From Gryganskiella cystojenkinii (Eukaryota > Mortierellomycota > Mortierellomycetes > Mortierellales > Mortierellaceae): a stretch of DNA of 36,179 nt. The position numbers and the translations under genes were made by a program. The notes beneath the pieces are model-generated. The model was not told the DNA's origin, did no database searches, and saw only the letters and a program-made list of their open reading frames with translations. Below are positions 11,118 to 22,011 of the stretch, in pieces. The DNA is taken from positions 374 to 36,552 of the forward strand of contig JAAAIG010000355.1 in assembly GCA_015852425.1 (NCBI GenBank). The letters are read 5' to 3'. The first letter of the stretch is position 1. Each line of letters begins with the position of its first letter.

Positions 11118-13607
11118 TTGTCGTTGTTTGAGCCGCCATCCCTTAAGGGTGTGTTGCGAGTGTCTCAAAATCACGACAATGTGAGGGTCACATGTTTTTG
11201 TTAAAAAGCGAGAATCGAGAGTACACAAGCTGGGGCTTGTTCCCCGCATTCTCGTGGGTACACTTTACAGTGGTCGTCTGTCTCGTAAGCTGGTACTCCT
11301 GAGCCAAGTACTGTATTCTCCAAACGAACCTTGCTCTTGCAAAAATGTTTGATAACAAAAAAGCAGGATTTTTTTTTTTTACGTCGCTGAAGATACGCTG
11401 CAATCGCTTCCCTGCCTTCCTGAATCAATGCGGCCAGAAATAACAGCCGTCAAAAAGGTTATTTTCTTGGGAATAAAACTAAAAAAAACAAGGTGTTTTG
11501 TCGCAAATCCTCGATCACCCACCGCTTGCTGCTGTCGTCATGAAACATGGAATGCTCAAAATGTTCACTCTCATTTATCTCCGTTATATGCTACTACAGT
11601 AGACTAGAACAGAGAGATTCGCGGTTGGTTCCAAAAAACCCTGCTGTTCTTCTCATCTTCTTGTTTTACCAAGTGCCGTTTTTTTTTTCTTTTTTTTTGG
11701 GAAGCGCCAAAGGAAAAACTCCAGGGCCTCATTTTTTTTCTATGGCCCAGTTAGTTTGACCTTTATCTCATGCCACTCGGAAATAAAAGATGAAAAGGAG
11801 CCGTTGCGAGAGAGGAAGGGCAGATAGGGAGGTCATGGCTGGAGTTGAAAGCAATGAAGATCAACTCTTATCGACAGCGATTCATTACTGTTGCCCAAAT
11901 AATAAGATGAATGAAAAAGATAGAGGTGTGTACTGCAGGTTCAGGTCTGTGTTGTCTTGCATTAGCTCAATGCCGTGTCATCTAAGAGTCAAAAAAAAAG
12001 GGCCCAGTGGAGAGAAAAGGGTCCAGAACATTAAAAACACTGACCCGAGGACGAAATGGTTTTTTTTTAATTTAGTTTCTTTTTATGCGGCAAAGAGGCG
12101 GAGCTTTGTTACAATGATTTTCTGTTTGTGTTTGTGTTGATCTGCAAAAACACGAAACTGTCTTTATCTTCTCAAAGTGGAAAACAAAGAGAAAAAAAAC
12201 ACAACAAAGGAAAAAAAAAGGAAGGGGCACACGGGCAAAAGGAATTTGTTGCTCCGCACTCTTAAAACCACCCTCGCTTCGTTTCCTTCGGTATTTGAAA
12301 GAATAAGAGTCCAAGAACTCTCTTTTATTTTTGTCAAGGGTCGGCTTGAGCATCTTTAAAAATTTTCCTGCTTGGATGAGTAAACAAAAGCGACGCTGGA
12401 AGAGCTTAGAACGCCCCTTGGTCAACAAGAGCGACAGGAAATGAAGAAAAATAAGAGGGAAAAAAAGCTCTTTTGGTTTCGCGATGCGCTAATTGCCAGT
12501 GAAAGAAAACATTTATCAGTTGATGAGCTGAGCGAACCGGTCATTCGGCAACGCAAATGATGCTGATGTCGCAGGATACTATACACAGATACGACGCTTC
12601 CTTCTTCCCCCTCCAAGTCTAGGTCCATGAAGATAAATAGAGAGAGAGTCAGGAACCAGAGGAACCAAAATAAAAAAGTGTGAGAAACAGTGCATGTCAG
12701 TCTCTGCAAAAGTCGCGCAGGGCTGAGAAAGATTGTTGGTCAGAAATCATGTTCGGGGCTTTTGCCCAATGGCCCATGGTTGTTTCAAAAACAGGACGCG
12801 ACTTGGTTTTTTTTTGTTTTGCGGAACAAAAAGAGCGGGTATGCGAGAAGGACTACATAGTAGGCGAAAAAACAACTTTTTCCTGTTCTCCATCTCGTTT
12901 TCCGAGCGGTACCCATGTGCAAGTATGCATTGTGTCAGTGACAAGAGAAAAGAGAGTGGGGTCCGGCTGGAATAGCAATGGGGTCCAGCTTTGCGACCCT
13001 CACTCTCCCTCGCCGGTATAAACAAGGACATAGCCGAACCCTGACCAACACACAGAAGAAGAGCATATTCCAGTTGTCAGCTCGGAAATGATGAAGATAA
13101 AATAACAATTGAGGGAACAAACCTTGAAAGCCAACCTTGTTCATCAGCAGAAGGGCCAATCCTCTCCCTCTCCCTCTCCGAAACTCAAGGCCCTAGCACT
13201 TTTACCAGTTTAGTACTACAAAGGGACAACAAAGACAGAAACGGGTACAAACTGTAGTGGGTAGAAGGAAAACGGTGAGGTGGGATGGGAAAGATAAAGA
13301 ACTTCGCATCTTGAGCTTGTGCAAAAAAAGACGGGAAATGCAAGCAGGCAAAGGAGGGGAAAGACAAGCAGGCAAAGGGGGAAGGAAAGCAAAGTCTTCT
13401 TTTTTCTTTCTTTTCTTTTTTTTTTTCTTCAGCTCCTTCACTTGTACATTCACCGCCTCTGTCCCACTACACTTTCACTCTCATTCTCTCCAACATATCC
13501 TCTTCTCCTCGCTCGCTCTCTCGCCTTTACATTTTTTCTGCCTCTCAACCCTCATTCCTTCTGCATTCATACTTCATTCACATTCACTCATTCGACTCGG
13601 ACTCTTC

Positions 13608-13630
13608 AAATATATATTTATATATATACA
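13608..13630 (+). promoter_or_regulatory. TATA-rich element upstream of the FAD monooxygenase
   Basis: An alternating A/T stretch (ATATATATTTATATATATA-like) lies in the CT-rich region about 320 bp before the start codon at 13947. It is the best core-promoter candidate in this interval. No other support. Confidence 0.35.
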
Positions 13631-13906
13631 CCCTTCCTAACAAACGCACACTAGATCCTTGCTCTTCTTCATATCCCCATCTATACCTGCCTGGCCAACC
13701 CCTCTCTCCCTGGATCTTTGTTTTCCCATCCAATCTCTTTTGTTTCGTCCTCTGCGATTTTCTACCCGCTCAGACCAACTATTTCCGTAAATCGTCATCG
13801 ACAAACCCGCTTTCATATTTTCTTTCCTTGTGTGACACGGACCTTTCAGGAACAGGACAAAATAGATAAACAACAACAACACGCGTGCAAAAGTCAGTCC
13901 TCCCGT

Positions 13907-13930
13907 CCCTGACCCCTGACCCCTGACCCC
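13907..13930. repeat. CCCTGAC tandem repeat (about 3.4 copies)
   Basis: Three full copies of the heptamer CCCTGAC plus a partial copy lie in the 5' leader, ending 17 bp before the start codon of the FAD monooxygenase. It may be a simple sequence repeat or influence leader structure. It is seen directly; its function is unknown. Confidence 0.9.
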
Positions 13931-13946
13931 GTTAAACCCGAAAAAT

Positions 13947-16483
13947 ATGCGCGTTGTGATTGTTGGCGGAGGCATAGGAGGACTGATGCTAGGTCTCATG
14001 CTTGACAGAGCTGGCATTGACTATGATATCTTGGAGAGGTCTTCTGAACATCGTCCCCTCGGCAGTGCCATCTCCCTAAATGGCACAGTTCTGAGGCTAT
14101 TCGAGCAACTAGGGTAAACAAACAAAGACCATTGGAGGACCTTACTTTGTTCACAAAGTTATTTTCTTCAATCATGTCCACTGAACCGAACTTTTTTTTT
14201 TCGGTGGCAAATAAATTTACAATCAATTAGGCTTCTCGAAGAAATTGAAAAGATCTCTCGGCCCGCTGGTCGGTTACAACTCTTGAAAGAAGATCTCGCG
14301 GTCCAGGGTCACATCGACTTGGAACATTTCAAGGACCGGTACGGTTATTATACAGTCGTCATGGGACGGCCGGACTTACATCAGCTCTTGATCTCTCGGA
14401 TACCAACCAAGAGGTTGCACATGGGCAAACGCGTCCTGTCGACCTCTCAATCCGAGGATGGAGTCCTCGTCCGGTGTCAAGATAACACCGTTTACAGCGG
14501 TGATATCCTTGTCGGCTGCGATGGTGCTTATTCTTCGGTTCGTCAATTACTCCACAAAAAGATGAATGAGAACGGGGTCCTGCCCAAATCGGATTCAAAG
14601 CCTCTCAAATTTGATCAGAACTGTGTGGTCGGGATCACGAACGAACTTGATCCTGCAAAGTACCCGGCTCTGCAAAGCGAGACCTCTACCCTTTATGGTA
14701 TTATGGGCAAGAAGAAACCATATATCGTAAGTTTTTTTGTCATCTCTTCACAACCTTTCTTTTATTCATTTATGTCTTATTCCATGACTGACTCTCTCTC
14801 TGTCTCTTGTATCATCCTCAGATGTGGCTCATCCCCATTGTGGGCAATAGGTTTGCGTGGAGTATCGGTGGTCGACTGTTGGATTCTGAACTCGGGAAGG
14901 ACGACGTGAGGAGTTTCTCGTTTGCGGAATGGTGGCCAGAGGTATCGACCGAAGTGAGTGATCTCGTTCGAGATTACGCATTACCGGACCTGAATGCCGC
15001 CAGTAAAGTGATGGCCCACTCGGATGGAGGGGCATCTATGAGCGATACATCCAGCACAAGCGGTAGCAGTTGTCATAGCGGTCAAGCCTCTCAGAGCATG
15101 AATAGTTCCAACTCTAGTCAACCTGAGCGACCATATTATCAACCCTCGACAACGACCACAGCATCCACGACAACCACTTCGAGCACCGAGGCTCAACCTG
15201 GGCATTTGCTTGGACGCAAAAAAACGTCTCTACCCGCCAAGCCAGGAACCGTGGCTGAGATCATCGATGCCACGCCTGCGGATCGGATCTCGAAAGTCAT
15301 GCTTGAATCCAAGTTCTTCAAGGCCTGGTATTATGAGCGCACAGTCCTCCTCGGTGACGCATGTCACAAAGTGTTGCCATTTGCAGGGTAAGGAAAAGAA
15401 AGACGAGAAAAATGTGTGCGCGCTGTTGGACAGAAAAAAAGTCAGCGTAACAAGGGGCAGTCGTTCTAATTTTTTTTTCTGCTTCTTTGTTTTATTTTTT
15501 TCGATCATCACAGACAAGGCGCAATCCAAGCGATCTTGGACGCTATCTCGCTCGCCAATGCACTCTACGACATGAAGGACAATACGATGGATCAAATCAC
15601 CAAGGCCTTTAAGCGATATACGAACGAACGTGCCTCCATGGCCAAGAACGCCGTCCTAGGTTCTCAAACTTTCGGCAAGATCCTAGATAGTCAAGGTCCA
15701 ATCACAGATTTGGTTCGGAAATACTCCTTTAATCACGTTCCTTCCTGGCTCTTGCGCATGAGCTCCGACAAGTTGCATCAACATCGACCGCAACTTGTTT
15801 ATTTGCCTATGGTTCCTGATCGGGGTACGGCACCGGCTCAGGCACAGGAGTACTCGCCCAAGTACTTGAAACGATTGGAGGTAGATCTAAAGGAGTTCCA
15901 GAATCGTCAGGCTGAGGCTGCGGTTGTAAAGGCCGCTGCTGCTGCTGTTACAGTAAGGGCGGTGTCACGGGAGCGAGAGTTAAAGTTTGAACATCTCGTT
16001 CTCGAGAGAGAAGGGCCGAGAGAGGCTCGGAGGTCCTCTACCTCCAAGCATCGGTCCAGGTCCAGAGTCTCTCAAAGGGGCGGCACGCCGACGTTGGTGA
16101 CTAACCATGGCCCTTCGGATAAGCCCCCTCCATTGCCCAAAGTGGCAGCACCGCGACATCATCCTACCATTTACGTCCAATATAACCCAGAGCCTGCTCC
16201 TGATGGTGGTCATGACGCGGTTTCGGTCGGCAATATCTCTGGATCGAGCTCTACCTGCTCAACACCTACTTCGTCCGCGTTTTCTCTGACGACTCAGCAT
16301 CTTGGTCCTATTGCTGATGCCGCAGTCGATAGACAATCGCGGTCGAGACGTCGTTCCCTAACATCACTACAGCAGAGTTACCAATTCTTTATGACAAAGA
16401 CTGAGAGCAAGTCTCAGCCCAGTTCGCGGGCAGCGTCAAAGAGACCATCGAAGGAATCGCTATCACTTACCCCAATCAACTAA
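13947..16483 (+). CDS. FAD-dependent monooxygenase (aromatic/salicylate-hydroxylase-like) with Ser/Thr-rich insert and long C-terminal tail
   Basis: A class A flavoprotein hydroxylase that would use FAD and NAD(P)H to hydroxylate an unidentified substrate. Four exons, 13947-14113, 14231-14726, 14822-15387 and 15514-16483, give 732 aa. The N-terminal dinucleotide fold is VVIVGGGIGGL (residues 3-13), followed by ILERS. The DG motif is LVGCDGAYSSVR (about 149-160), and the second FAD motif GDACHKVLPFAGQG (about 399-412) is split by the last intron at a Gly codon. Two oddities stand out. A Ser/Thr-rich, low-complexity insert (about 283-350) interrupts the substrate domain. A roughly 250-residue C-terminal tail is rich in Ala, Arg, Ser and Gln and looks disordered. 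Typical family members are about 400-450 aa. No biosynthetic cluster partners are next to it. Flavoprotein identity is firm; the substrate is unknown. Confidence 0.94.
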
Positions 16484-17970
16484 TCTTCAGATAAGAATAA
16501 ATCATGCTTAATGCGCCATGTCACAATTTTTTTGGGGGGGTTTTTGTTTTTTGTTTTTTTTGCCTTATTCACAAGCTGAGACATTATTGGACTCTTAATC
16601 TCGACAGCTGGACGGCGGTCGCGGTGATTGTCGTCATGAGCAGGTCAATTGAAAGTTGACTCGAGAGTCCGAAGGAAAAAAAATAGAAAATGAAGATAAA
16701 AAAGGTTCGGAGTTGAAGATCTAGCCTACTGTAGTTTCACAAACACAAAGCAAGGGACACTCTCTCACACATAAAAACCGTAATCGATCGGCGCTCCTAG
16801 AAAATAGTACTTGATGTCCTTTTGCATCTTTTTTTTCTTCTTCTGACAATGCAAAACGAAAGCCTGGTTATGAGAGAAACAAAAGTGATCTACAACCCAA
16901 AAGTGTAATCGACAAAACAGCAAAGAGAAACCCTCTTGAACCTGTTTTGAGGATTGTGTGTCTGCATCTTTTGTGTCAGGTATCCAAAAAAAGAAGTCAG
17001 GCACTTACTCGGCAATTGCCTCCTTTCCATTGAGCCAAGTCGGGATGTGGTTGTGGACAGGGCAAAGTGCACACATAGTACAAAAAACTTGATGTGCTGT
17101 CGGAAATACCACCCATGTCGTTGAGAGCACGTTTCCTAATCCAAGAGGTAGGGGGGGTTGCATCGGTTTCCCGATGACACAACACGAAAAGCACTGCCCT
17201 TTCGATCCTACGCCTAGCCTGAAAGTCTACAAAAGGATAGGGATGGAAGACAATCACGATGGAAACTTGGGCACAGCCATCCTTTGGCCTGATAGCATTG
17301 CAACAACATTTAGCCAAAGACGGGCAACAGCCCTGCTGTCTATTTTTCTTGCTGCCTGAAAGATTTGATGCTCAAATTCCCAGTTCATTCATCGACTTCA
17401 CCATCAAATTGCAACCAAAAAAAAAAGAAGATAAGAATAGATCGATTCCCGACATTTTATTTTCTTTTTCTGTTTCTTTCTTGTCCACTGCTCCCGCAGG
17501 CAGGGGTGAAAAGAAGAGCCTACGCGCATGGCACGACATACAACTCTCTCTTTTTTTTTTTTGCGCCCAAAACCCTCGGCATTATTGATTTTTATCGGCT
17601 GGTGGTGTGAGAGCTCTTCGCCCTCTTGCTTTCCTCGTCCCTTCTTTCCTTTTCTTTTCTCTTTTACTCTTGAACCCTTCACACCGCTTCTCCACCTTCA
17701 CTCTCAGTGTTTTTTTTTTTTTTTGTTGTTATCTCCAGCTCTCCCTTGTCTTTCTCTTTGCGCACTCTTTCATCTTTTGTAGCACCAGCAATTATTAATT
17801 TATTTTTACTCAAAACAAACACACAGCTCAACAACAACAACAAAACAAACAGCGCTAGAGCAAAGCCTTCTCTCCCAGCACTGTGCACCTCCACTGAACC
17901 CTTCATATCTCGGTAAACAAAATCTCCTTCATTATCCGACTCATTTTTTCTACATATCTTACCAGCGATC
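16484..17970. other. Intergenic region before the membrane-protein gene, with one weak minus-strand gene candidate
   Basis: Most of this 1.5-kb stretch has no supported gene. The candidate at 16765-17317 (minus) is listed separately. From about 17600 the sequence is CT-rich and then CAA-rich (about 17829-17848), which looks like the promoter and leader of the plus-strand gene starting at 17971. Confidence 0.45.
16765..17317 (-). CDS. Weakly supported hypothetical two-exon gene
   Basis: Not recognised. A minus-strand frame is open from 17317 to a strong GTAAGT donor at 17008. An acceptor (aaccag) at 16864 then opens a 99-nt exon in the matching phase, ending KYYFLGAPIDYGFYV and a stop at 16765. 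The intron would be 145 nt and the product 134 aa. The first exon carries several Cys residues (CTLPCP, GGNCR) but no domain I know. Against it, other frames are also open across the first exon, the second includes a Lys run from an A-tract, and the start codon is arbitrary. A chance arrangement is quite possible. Confidence 0.25.
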
Positions 17971-19842
17971 ATGGTTCAACTCTCACTCCCCCTGCTCGAC
18001 AACACTGACAACGAGTCTGGCAACAGTTCCGATCCCAATTGTGACCCCTCCCAATCGATCTACAACAAGAAATCCTGCATCAAAGACTTTTTATTCTGCT
18101 CAGATGATAACCCTTGCCCATCCAAGATTCCCTGCATCGATCGAGTTTGTCAATGTCTGCCCAATACCAAACAATACATCACCTTGACCCCACCACCCGT
18201 CAGGATGTATACGATCGGCTGTCATTTCGATACACAACGACCTGCTCAAGACTCTTGTCGGGATTACGAATACGGTGTCTCAGGCACCTGTCTGTTGAAC
18301 TATTGTTCGAGTGAGGTCCCCTGTTATGCAGGTCAATGTGATAATAAGTTGAGTGTCTGTGTGAATATCACATCCTCAAGACAGACATTACCGACCAGTT
18401 CGAACCCTTTGATCTCGCTGGGGGATGACCCGTTTGGTACTCATAAAGAAGGCATCAGTCCGTTCTTGATTGTGATTATGGCCTGTGCCGGAGTTGTGGC
18501 TTTGGCCGTGGTGGGCTGTATTATCCGAACCACTCTGTTTTGGACAAAGTCCTCAGTCGCCTGGGTCGCCGGAGGTCACAAAAAGTCTGCAGATGATGAG
18601 AAGGAGGATTACGATGGTGGTATCGAAACCGCAGCAGCAGCTTCGAAGGGCAAACCCAGGAGTGCCAGACACCGCGACATGTTGGAAGGAGACGAAATCA
18701 GTGTCGACGGAGGGGATCGTCCGGGGAGGATCAACCGAGTCCCTTCCAAGTTTACAGGTTCACATTATTTGCCCACACCACCCGTCATGTTCTCGAACGA
18801 GATCTCGCCGTTTTCCTCGCCCTTGCCATCCCCTCGCTTTTCACCCTATTCGCAACCGAATCAAAGTCAAGTTAGCAACAACTCGCTCATGAACCCGTTC
18901 CGCTATGGCGCTAACAGCAACGACGCCACCTTGACAGACGGAGCCTCGGCTCGATCTATCGAGATGAATGATCGAGCGCCATCTACTGCCTCGACCTCGA
19001 CTTCAGATGAACCCCATATACCCCCCTCGAACCCAGCCGTTAACAACAACAGCACGCAGCGTCTGCACTCAACACCCCAAGGTCCTGATCTGCGGATAGC
19101 ACGATCCCATACAGTCTCACACGATTTCTCCGTACCACCACCCTCTGCCGGTGCCCCATCGACAGGAACGCCTATGGCTCGTCGGATAGAAGGAGGTCCT
19201 GGAGGACCACTACCGAGGCATAGTCTCCAGAAGAGCTCATCTATGCTCCAGTTGGGATCAAGACCTGCGCCTCCACCACCATCATCTGCTGGACTCGCAT
19301 TACAACAATCTCGGTCCAATCTTCGCTCGCCACCTTTGTTCCCAGTCTCGGCACCTCTTCCTACCCTGTCGGCACCACTCGGAGATCAATCTACACGGTC
19401 TTCGATGGTGATCACCTCAGCCAATCTCCAGGGTCCTTCACCTTCCTTGGACTCCATCATGCAATTCTCAAGCAACAGCAACAATAACGGTGGTCAAGCA
19501 ACAACGGGTGGTCTCGATCAAGACAGCAACACCGTGACAGGATCGTCCTCGGCACCAGGGTCAGTCCCATCGTCACCTTCGTTACACTCCCTGACCAGTG
19601 CGGGGGGTGGCCCCTCCATGTTGGTCCTTCAGTCGGCAGAGAGACATGCCGCTGTGACGGTACCACCAAGAAGCTCAATGTTGAAGCACAGTGCCTCGGT
19701 CCCGATGATGGTGGTCCCACAACAGGCCCAAGCGCTGGGTCCTCCTGGTTCTGCTCCAAGCCCCGGTCCTGCCAGTCGAAACTTGCCAGCAGGTTTCGCA
19801 TCGTCTCCGGTTGCCAACTATGAGGAACGGTTTCAATCATAA
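17971..19842 (+). CDS. Single-pass membrane protein with Cys-rich N-terminal domain and long Ser/Pro-rich cytoplasmic tail
   Basis: Not recognised as a named family. It is a single exon of 623 aa. Residues about 22-140 are Cys-rich, with motifs such as CSDDNPCPSKIPC and CYAGQCDNKLSVC that suggest a disulfide-bonded extracellular module. A clear transmembrane segment, FLIVIMACAGVVALAVVGCI (about 165-184), is followed by basic residues. The remaining ~430 residues are low-complexity, rich in Ser, Pro, Asn and Gln with many PP and SP sites, and look disordered. There is no N-terminal signal peptide (it begins MVQLSLPLLDN), so insertion would be of the reverse signal-anchor type, or an upstream exon is missing. 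The layout resembles fungal wall-stress or surface sensors, but that is inference. Confidence 0.85.
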   Translation: MVQLSLPLLDNTDNESGNSSDPNCDPSQSIYNKKSCIKDFLFCSDDNPCPSKIPCIDRVCQCLPNTKQYITLTPPPVRMYTIGCHFDTQRPAQDSCRDYEYGVSGTCLLNYCSSEVPCYAGQCDNKLSVCVNITSSRQTLPTSSNPLISLGDDPFGTHKEGISPFLIVIMACAGVVALAVVGCIIRTTLFWTKSSVAWVAGGHKKSADDEKEDYDGGIETAAAASKGKPRSARHRDMLEGDEISVDGGDRPGRINRVPSKFTGSHYLPTPPVMFSNEISPFSSPLPSPRFSPYSQPNQSQVSNNSLMNPFRYGANSNDATLTDGASARSIEMNDRAPSTASTSTSDEPHIPPSNPAVNNNSTQRLHSTPQGPDLRIARSHTVSHDFSVPPPSAGAPSTGTPMARRIEGGPGGPLPRHSLQKSSSMLQLGSRPAPPPPSSAGLALQQSRSNLRSPPLFPVSAPLPTLSAPLGDQSTRSSMVITSANLQGPSPSLDSIMQFSSNSNNNGGQATTGGLDQDSNTVTGSSSAPGSVPSSPSLHSLTSAGGGPSMLVLQSAERHAAVTVPPRSSMLKHSASVPMMVVPQQAQALGPPGSAPSPGPASRNLPAGFASSPVANYEERFQS

Positions 19843-20272
19843 AAAATCTACGTCTTTTTCATAGTCTATATTTCTTTACTTCGCCATCAACCCAACCATT
19901 AATATCATTAACAAGCATTACAAAGAAAAACTACCATCAGGGGAAGGGAGGCGCGTCGTTTTTTGATAAGGATCTGGGGGCATAGAGAGAGATTTGTATG
20001 CAGACTAACAAAATTGATAATGACGGCAGAGGGGTGAAAGAGGGTCCGTCCGTCATTCCGTGGCTTGTGGTTCTTTCAAAAAAAACGAGAGATCTCCTTT
20101 CGAATGAAAGTGATCGCGCATTCGAATGCGACGCTGGGACTGGTCCGAAGAAGAAGAAGAAAAAAAAAGAAAGCACGTTCGATTCAATTCGTCCAAAAAA
20201 GGGAAGCCTTTTCTCATTCACCCTCTCCTTTCCTCTTCAATTCTTTCTTCTAATCTACCCGTCATCGCAATC
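19843..20272. other. Intergenic region between the membrane-protein and Alba-like genes
   Basis: This 430-bp stretch contains the 3' flank of the membrane-protein gene and a CT-rich leader (about 20213-20270) of the Alba-like gene. It includes an A/G-rich block near 20145-20170. The frame of the Alba-like gene is open upstream across this block, but that sequence is low-complexity and no gene is supported. Confidence 0.5.
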
Positions 20273-21725
20273 ATGTCGCTCAAGGCTACCGCAAAGGAAT
20301 TCGTACCATCGTTCGGGCTGCCTGAAGCAGGAGCAGCAGGAACTGGACCTGTAGTACTCAACACCAACGGTACAGCAGCTTCTACGACCACCAGAAATAC
20401 ATCTTATGACGACAAGACCCGCTCCAGCACGCTAGCCGGCGCCATGAAGGGACTTCACCTTCAAGACGAACCTCAGTCTCAACAAAGGCAGCAACATCCT
20501 TCCCATGGTAAACAAGCACAGTCCGGACAGAAAATGACACCAACATTAGGCGTCAATACCCCAAACAACTCTAGACACGACCGGATACCCGCAGGAAAGG
20601 ATTCGTTGCAGTCAAAGCGAAGACAACAAACGCAACAGCAAGGTCACATACAACAGCAGCAACAGTCTTCAAGGCCACGTACACAACAAGACCAGATCGG
20701 GAAAAAATCTTCCGGATCTCAAGCACAGCCTTCCTCGTCAGATCGGCAATCTGCTGGAGGTAGTGGTCCTCGCTCCGGATCTCAGGCGAGCCGTCCCTCT
20801 AGCAAACGGCAAGACCGGTCCTCAGAAGACAAACCTCGACCTGGCCATGATCGGTCCAAATCATCACACCACTCTGATGGTGGTGGTGGTCAAGCCCCCA
20901 CATCCGCAGCAACCACCACCACTTCATCCAACATTGGATCGGCCAATGCAACAGCAGCTGCGACCTCTGGGCAATCTCGTCGTTCAGGATCAACGTCAAC
21001 AAAAGGCACCAGTGGCAACGCTGCGCAGGGGAAACGGAAAGGATCGCTTGATCTATCAGGACCAGGGTCTAAACCAACGTCTGGCCCAAGCGCCTCTTCC
21101 TCCGCAGCATCGGCCGCAGCATCCTCCATATCAACAACGGCCACAGGAGCTACAGGTGTGGTGTCGACCATCATTCCAGGGATGGAACCTACAGCTTTTA
21201 TCTGTTTAACAGATGTGATCCAACCTGTTCGACATGTGGTCAAGGACGGCGTCTCGACCATGGAACAAGGATCAGACGCATATCTAGATTGGGTATGTGT
21301 TGAACTTGGGCAGGCTATACCATATTCGCCTATTTATTTATTTTACGCTGTGCCTTTTAACCAACATGGTACTGTTCCCCTTGTATAGCTTGTCCGGTCT
21401 CTTAAGGAGCATGAAGAGATCACAGTTATTGGCATGGACGCTGCTATCCCAGATATCATTTCACTAGTACTCAGAGCAGGCAAACATGGGATCGGATATC
21501 AAGGTAAAAAAAATACAGGCGCCATCCCCCTCTGAACCCAGAATCGTCTTCGCCTTTTATGTTTTGCTCAGTGTAATAACAAACTTTTGTTGCTTTCGTC
21601 TGTTGATAGAGGTACGAACATTCACAACACAGGATGGTTTGGGGGGCAATAAGAGTTGTCTCCAGTTCAGGATAAGGAGAGGCCAAGGGTACATCGCTTT
21701 AGAGAAACGACCTCCTCGGTCGTAA
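20273..21725 (+). CDS. Alba-like nucleic-acid-binding protein with N-terminal PAM2-like motif
   Basis: Three exons, 20273-21292, 21389-21503 and 21610-21725, give 416 aa. Residues 3-12 (LKATAKEFVP) match the PAM2 consensus L-N-x-x-A-x-E-F-x-P except Lys for Asn; PAM2 peptides bind the MLLE domain of poly(A)-binding protein. A ~280-residue linker rich in Gln, Ser, Gly and Thr looks disordered. The C-terminal ~110 residues resemble an Alba/Rpp25/Pop6 fold: HEEITVIGMDAAIPDIISLV fits the conserved strand-helix block, and RTFTTQDGL...QFRIRRG the basic hairpin and last strand. Alba proteins act in RNase P/MRP, mRNA binding and chromatin. The start ATG at 20273 gives the PAM2 motif at the extreme N-terminus. 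PAM2 is well supported by pattern; Alba is a good but unverified call. Confidence 0.8.
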
Positions 21726-21825
21726 AATAAATACTGGTGTTCTCATCGTCGCATTGTTCCACTGCCTCCTCAATTCAGAACTGCCAAAAAGACTGCTTCG
21801 TCCGCTGATATTCGTTTTTTTTTTT

Positions 21826-21850
21826 TTGTGTGTGTGTGTGCGTGTGTGTG
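21826..21850. repeat. (TG)n microsatellite
   Basis: An alternating TG tract with one CG interruption lies between the convergent 3' ends of the Alba-like gene and TIM23. It is an ordinary simple repeat. Confidence 0.9.
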
Positions 21851-22011
21851 AAGATTTTTTGTATTGTACATGGTTGCTACTTGCACTCTAGACGTATTAA
21901 AAAAAACGAGGGGAAAAAACGAAAATGAAGAAAGAATGAGCGAAATGAAAATGCTTTTTTTGAAAGATCGGGGTTGTCCTGGAGGTTCTCCTGTTTGGTT
22001 CCTGGATAAAA

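Larger units (their letters stand above)
10668..13946. other. 3.3-kb gene-poor region with assembly gap
   Basis: I find no convincing protein gene or structured RNA gene here. The open frames are short, lack conserved motifs and overlap homopolymer runs. The region holds the EF-hand gene's 3' flank, an N-run at 10969-10977, a perfect hairpin at 11075-11117, AT-rich sequence with many A/T-runs, and a CT-rich leader (about 13390-13720) before the FAD monooxygenase. A short tandem repeat lies just before the start codon at 13947. Confidence 0.5.

Noticed and set aside
20126..20272. N-terminal extension of the Alba-like protein
   Set aside because: The frame is open, but it translates an A/G-rich and then CT-rich leader. 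The ATG at 20273 has a better context and puts the PAM2-like motif at the N-terminus.
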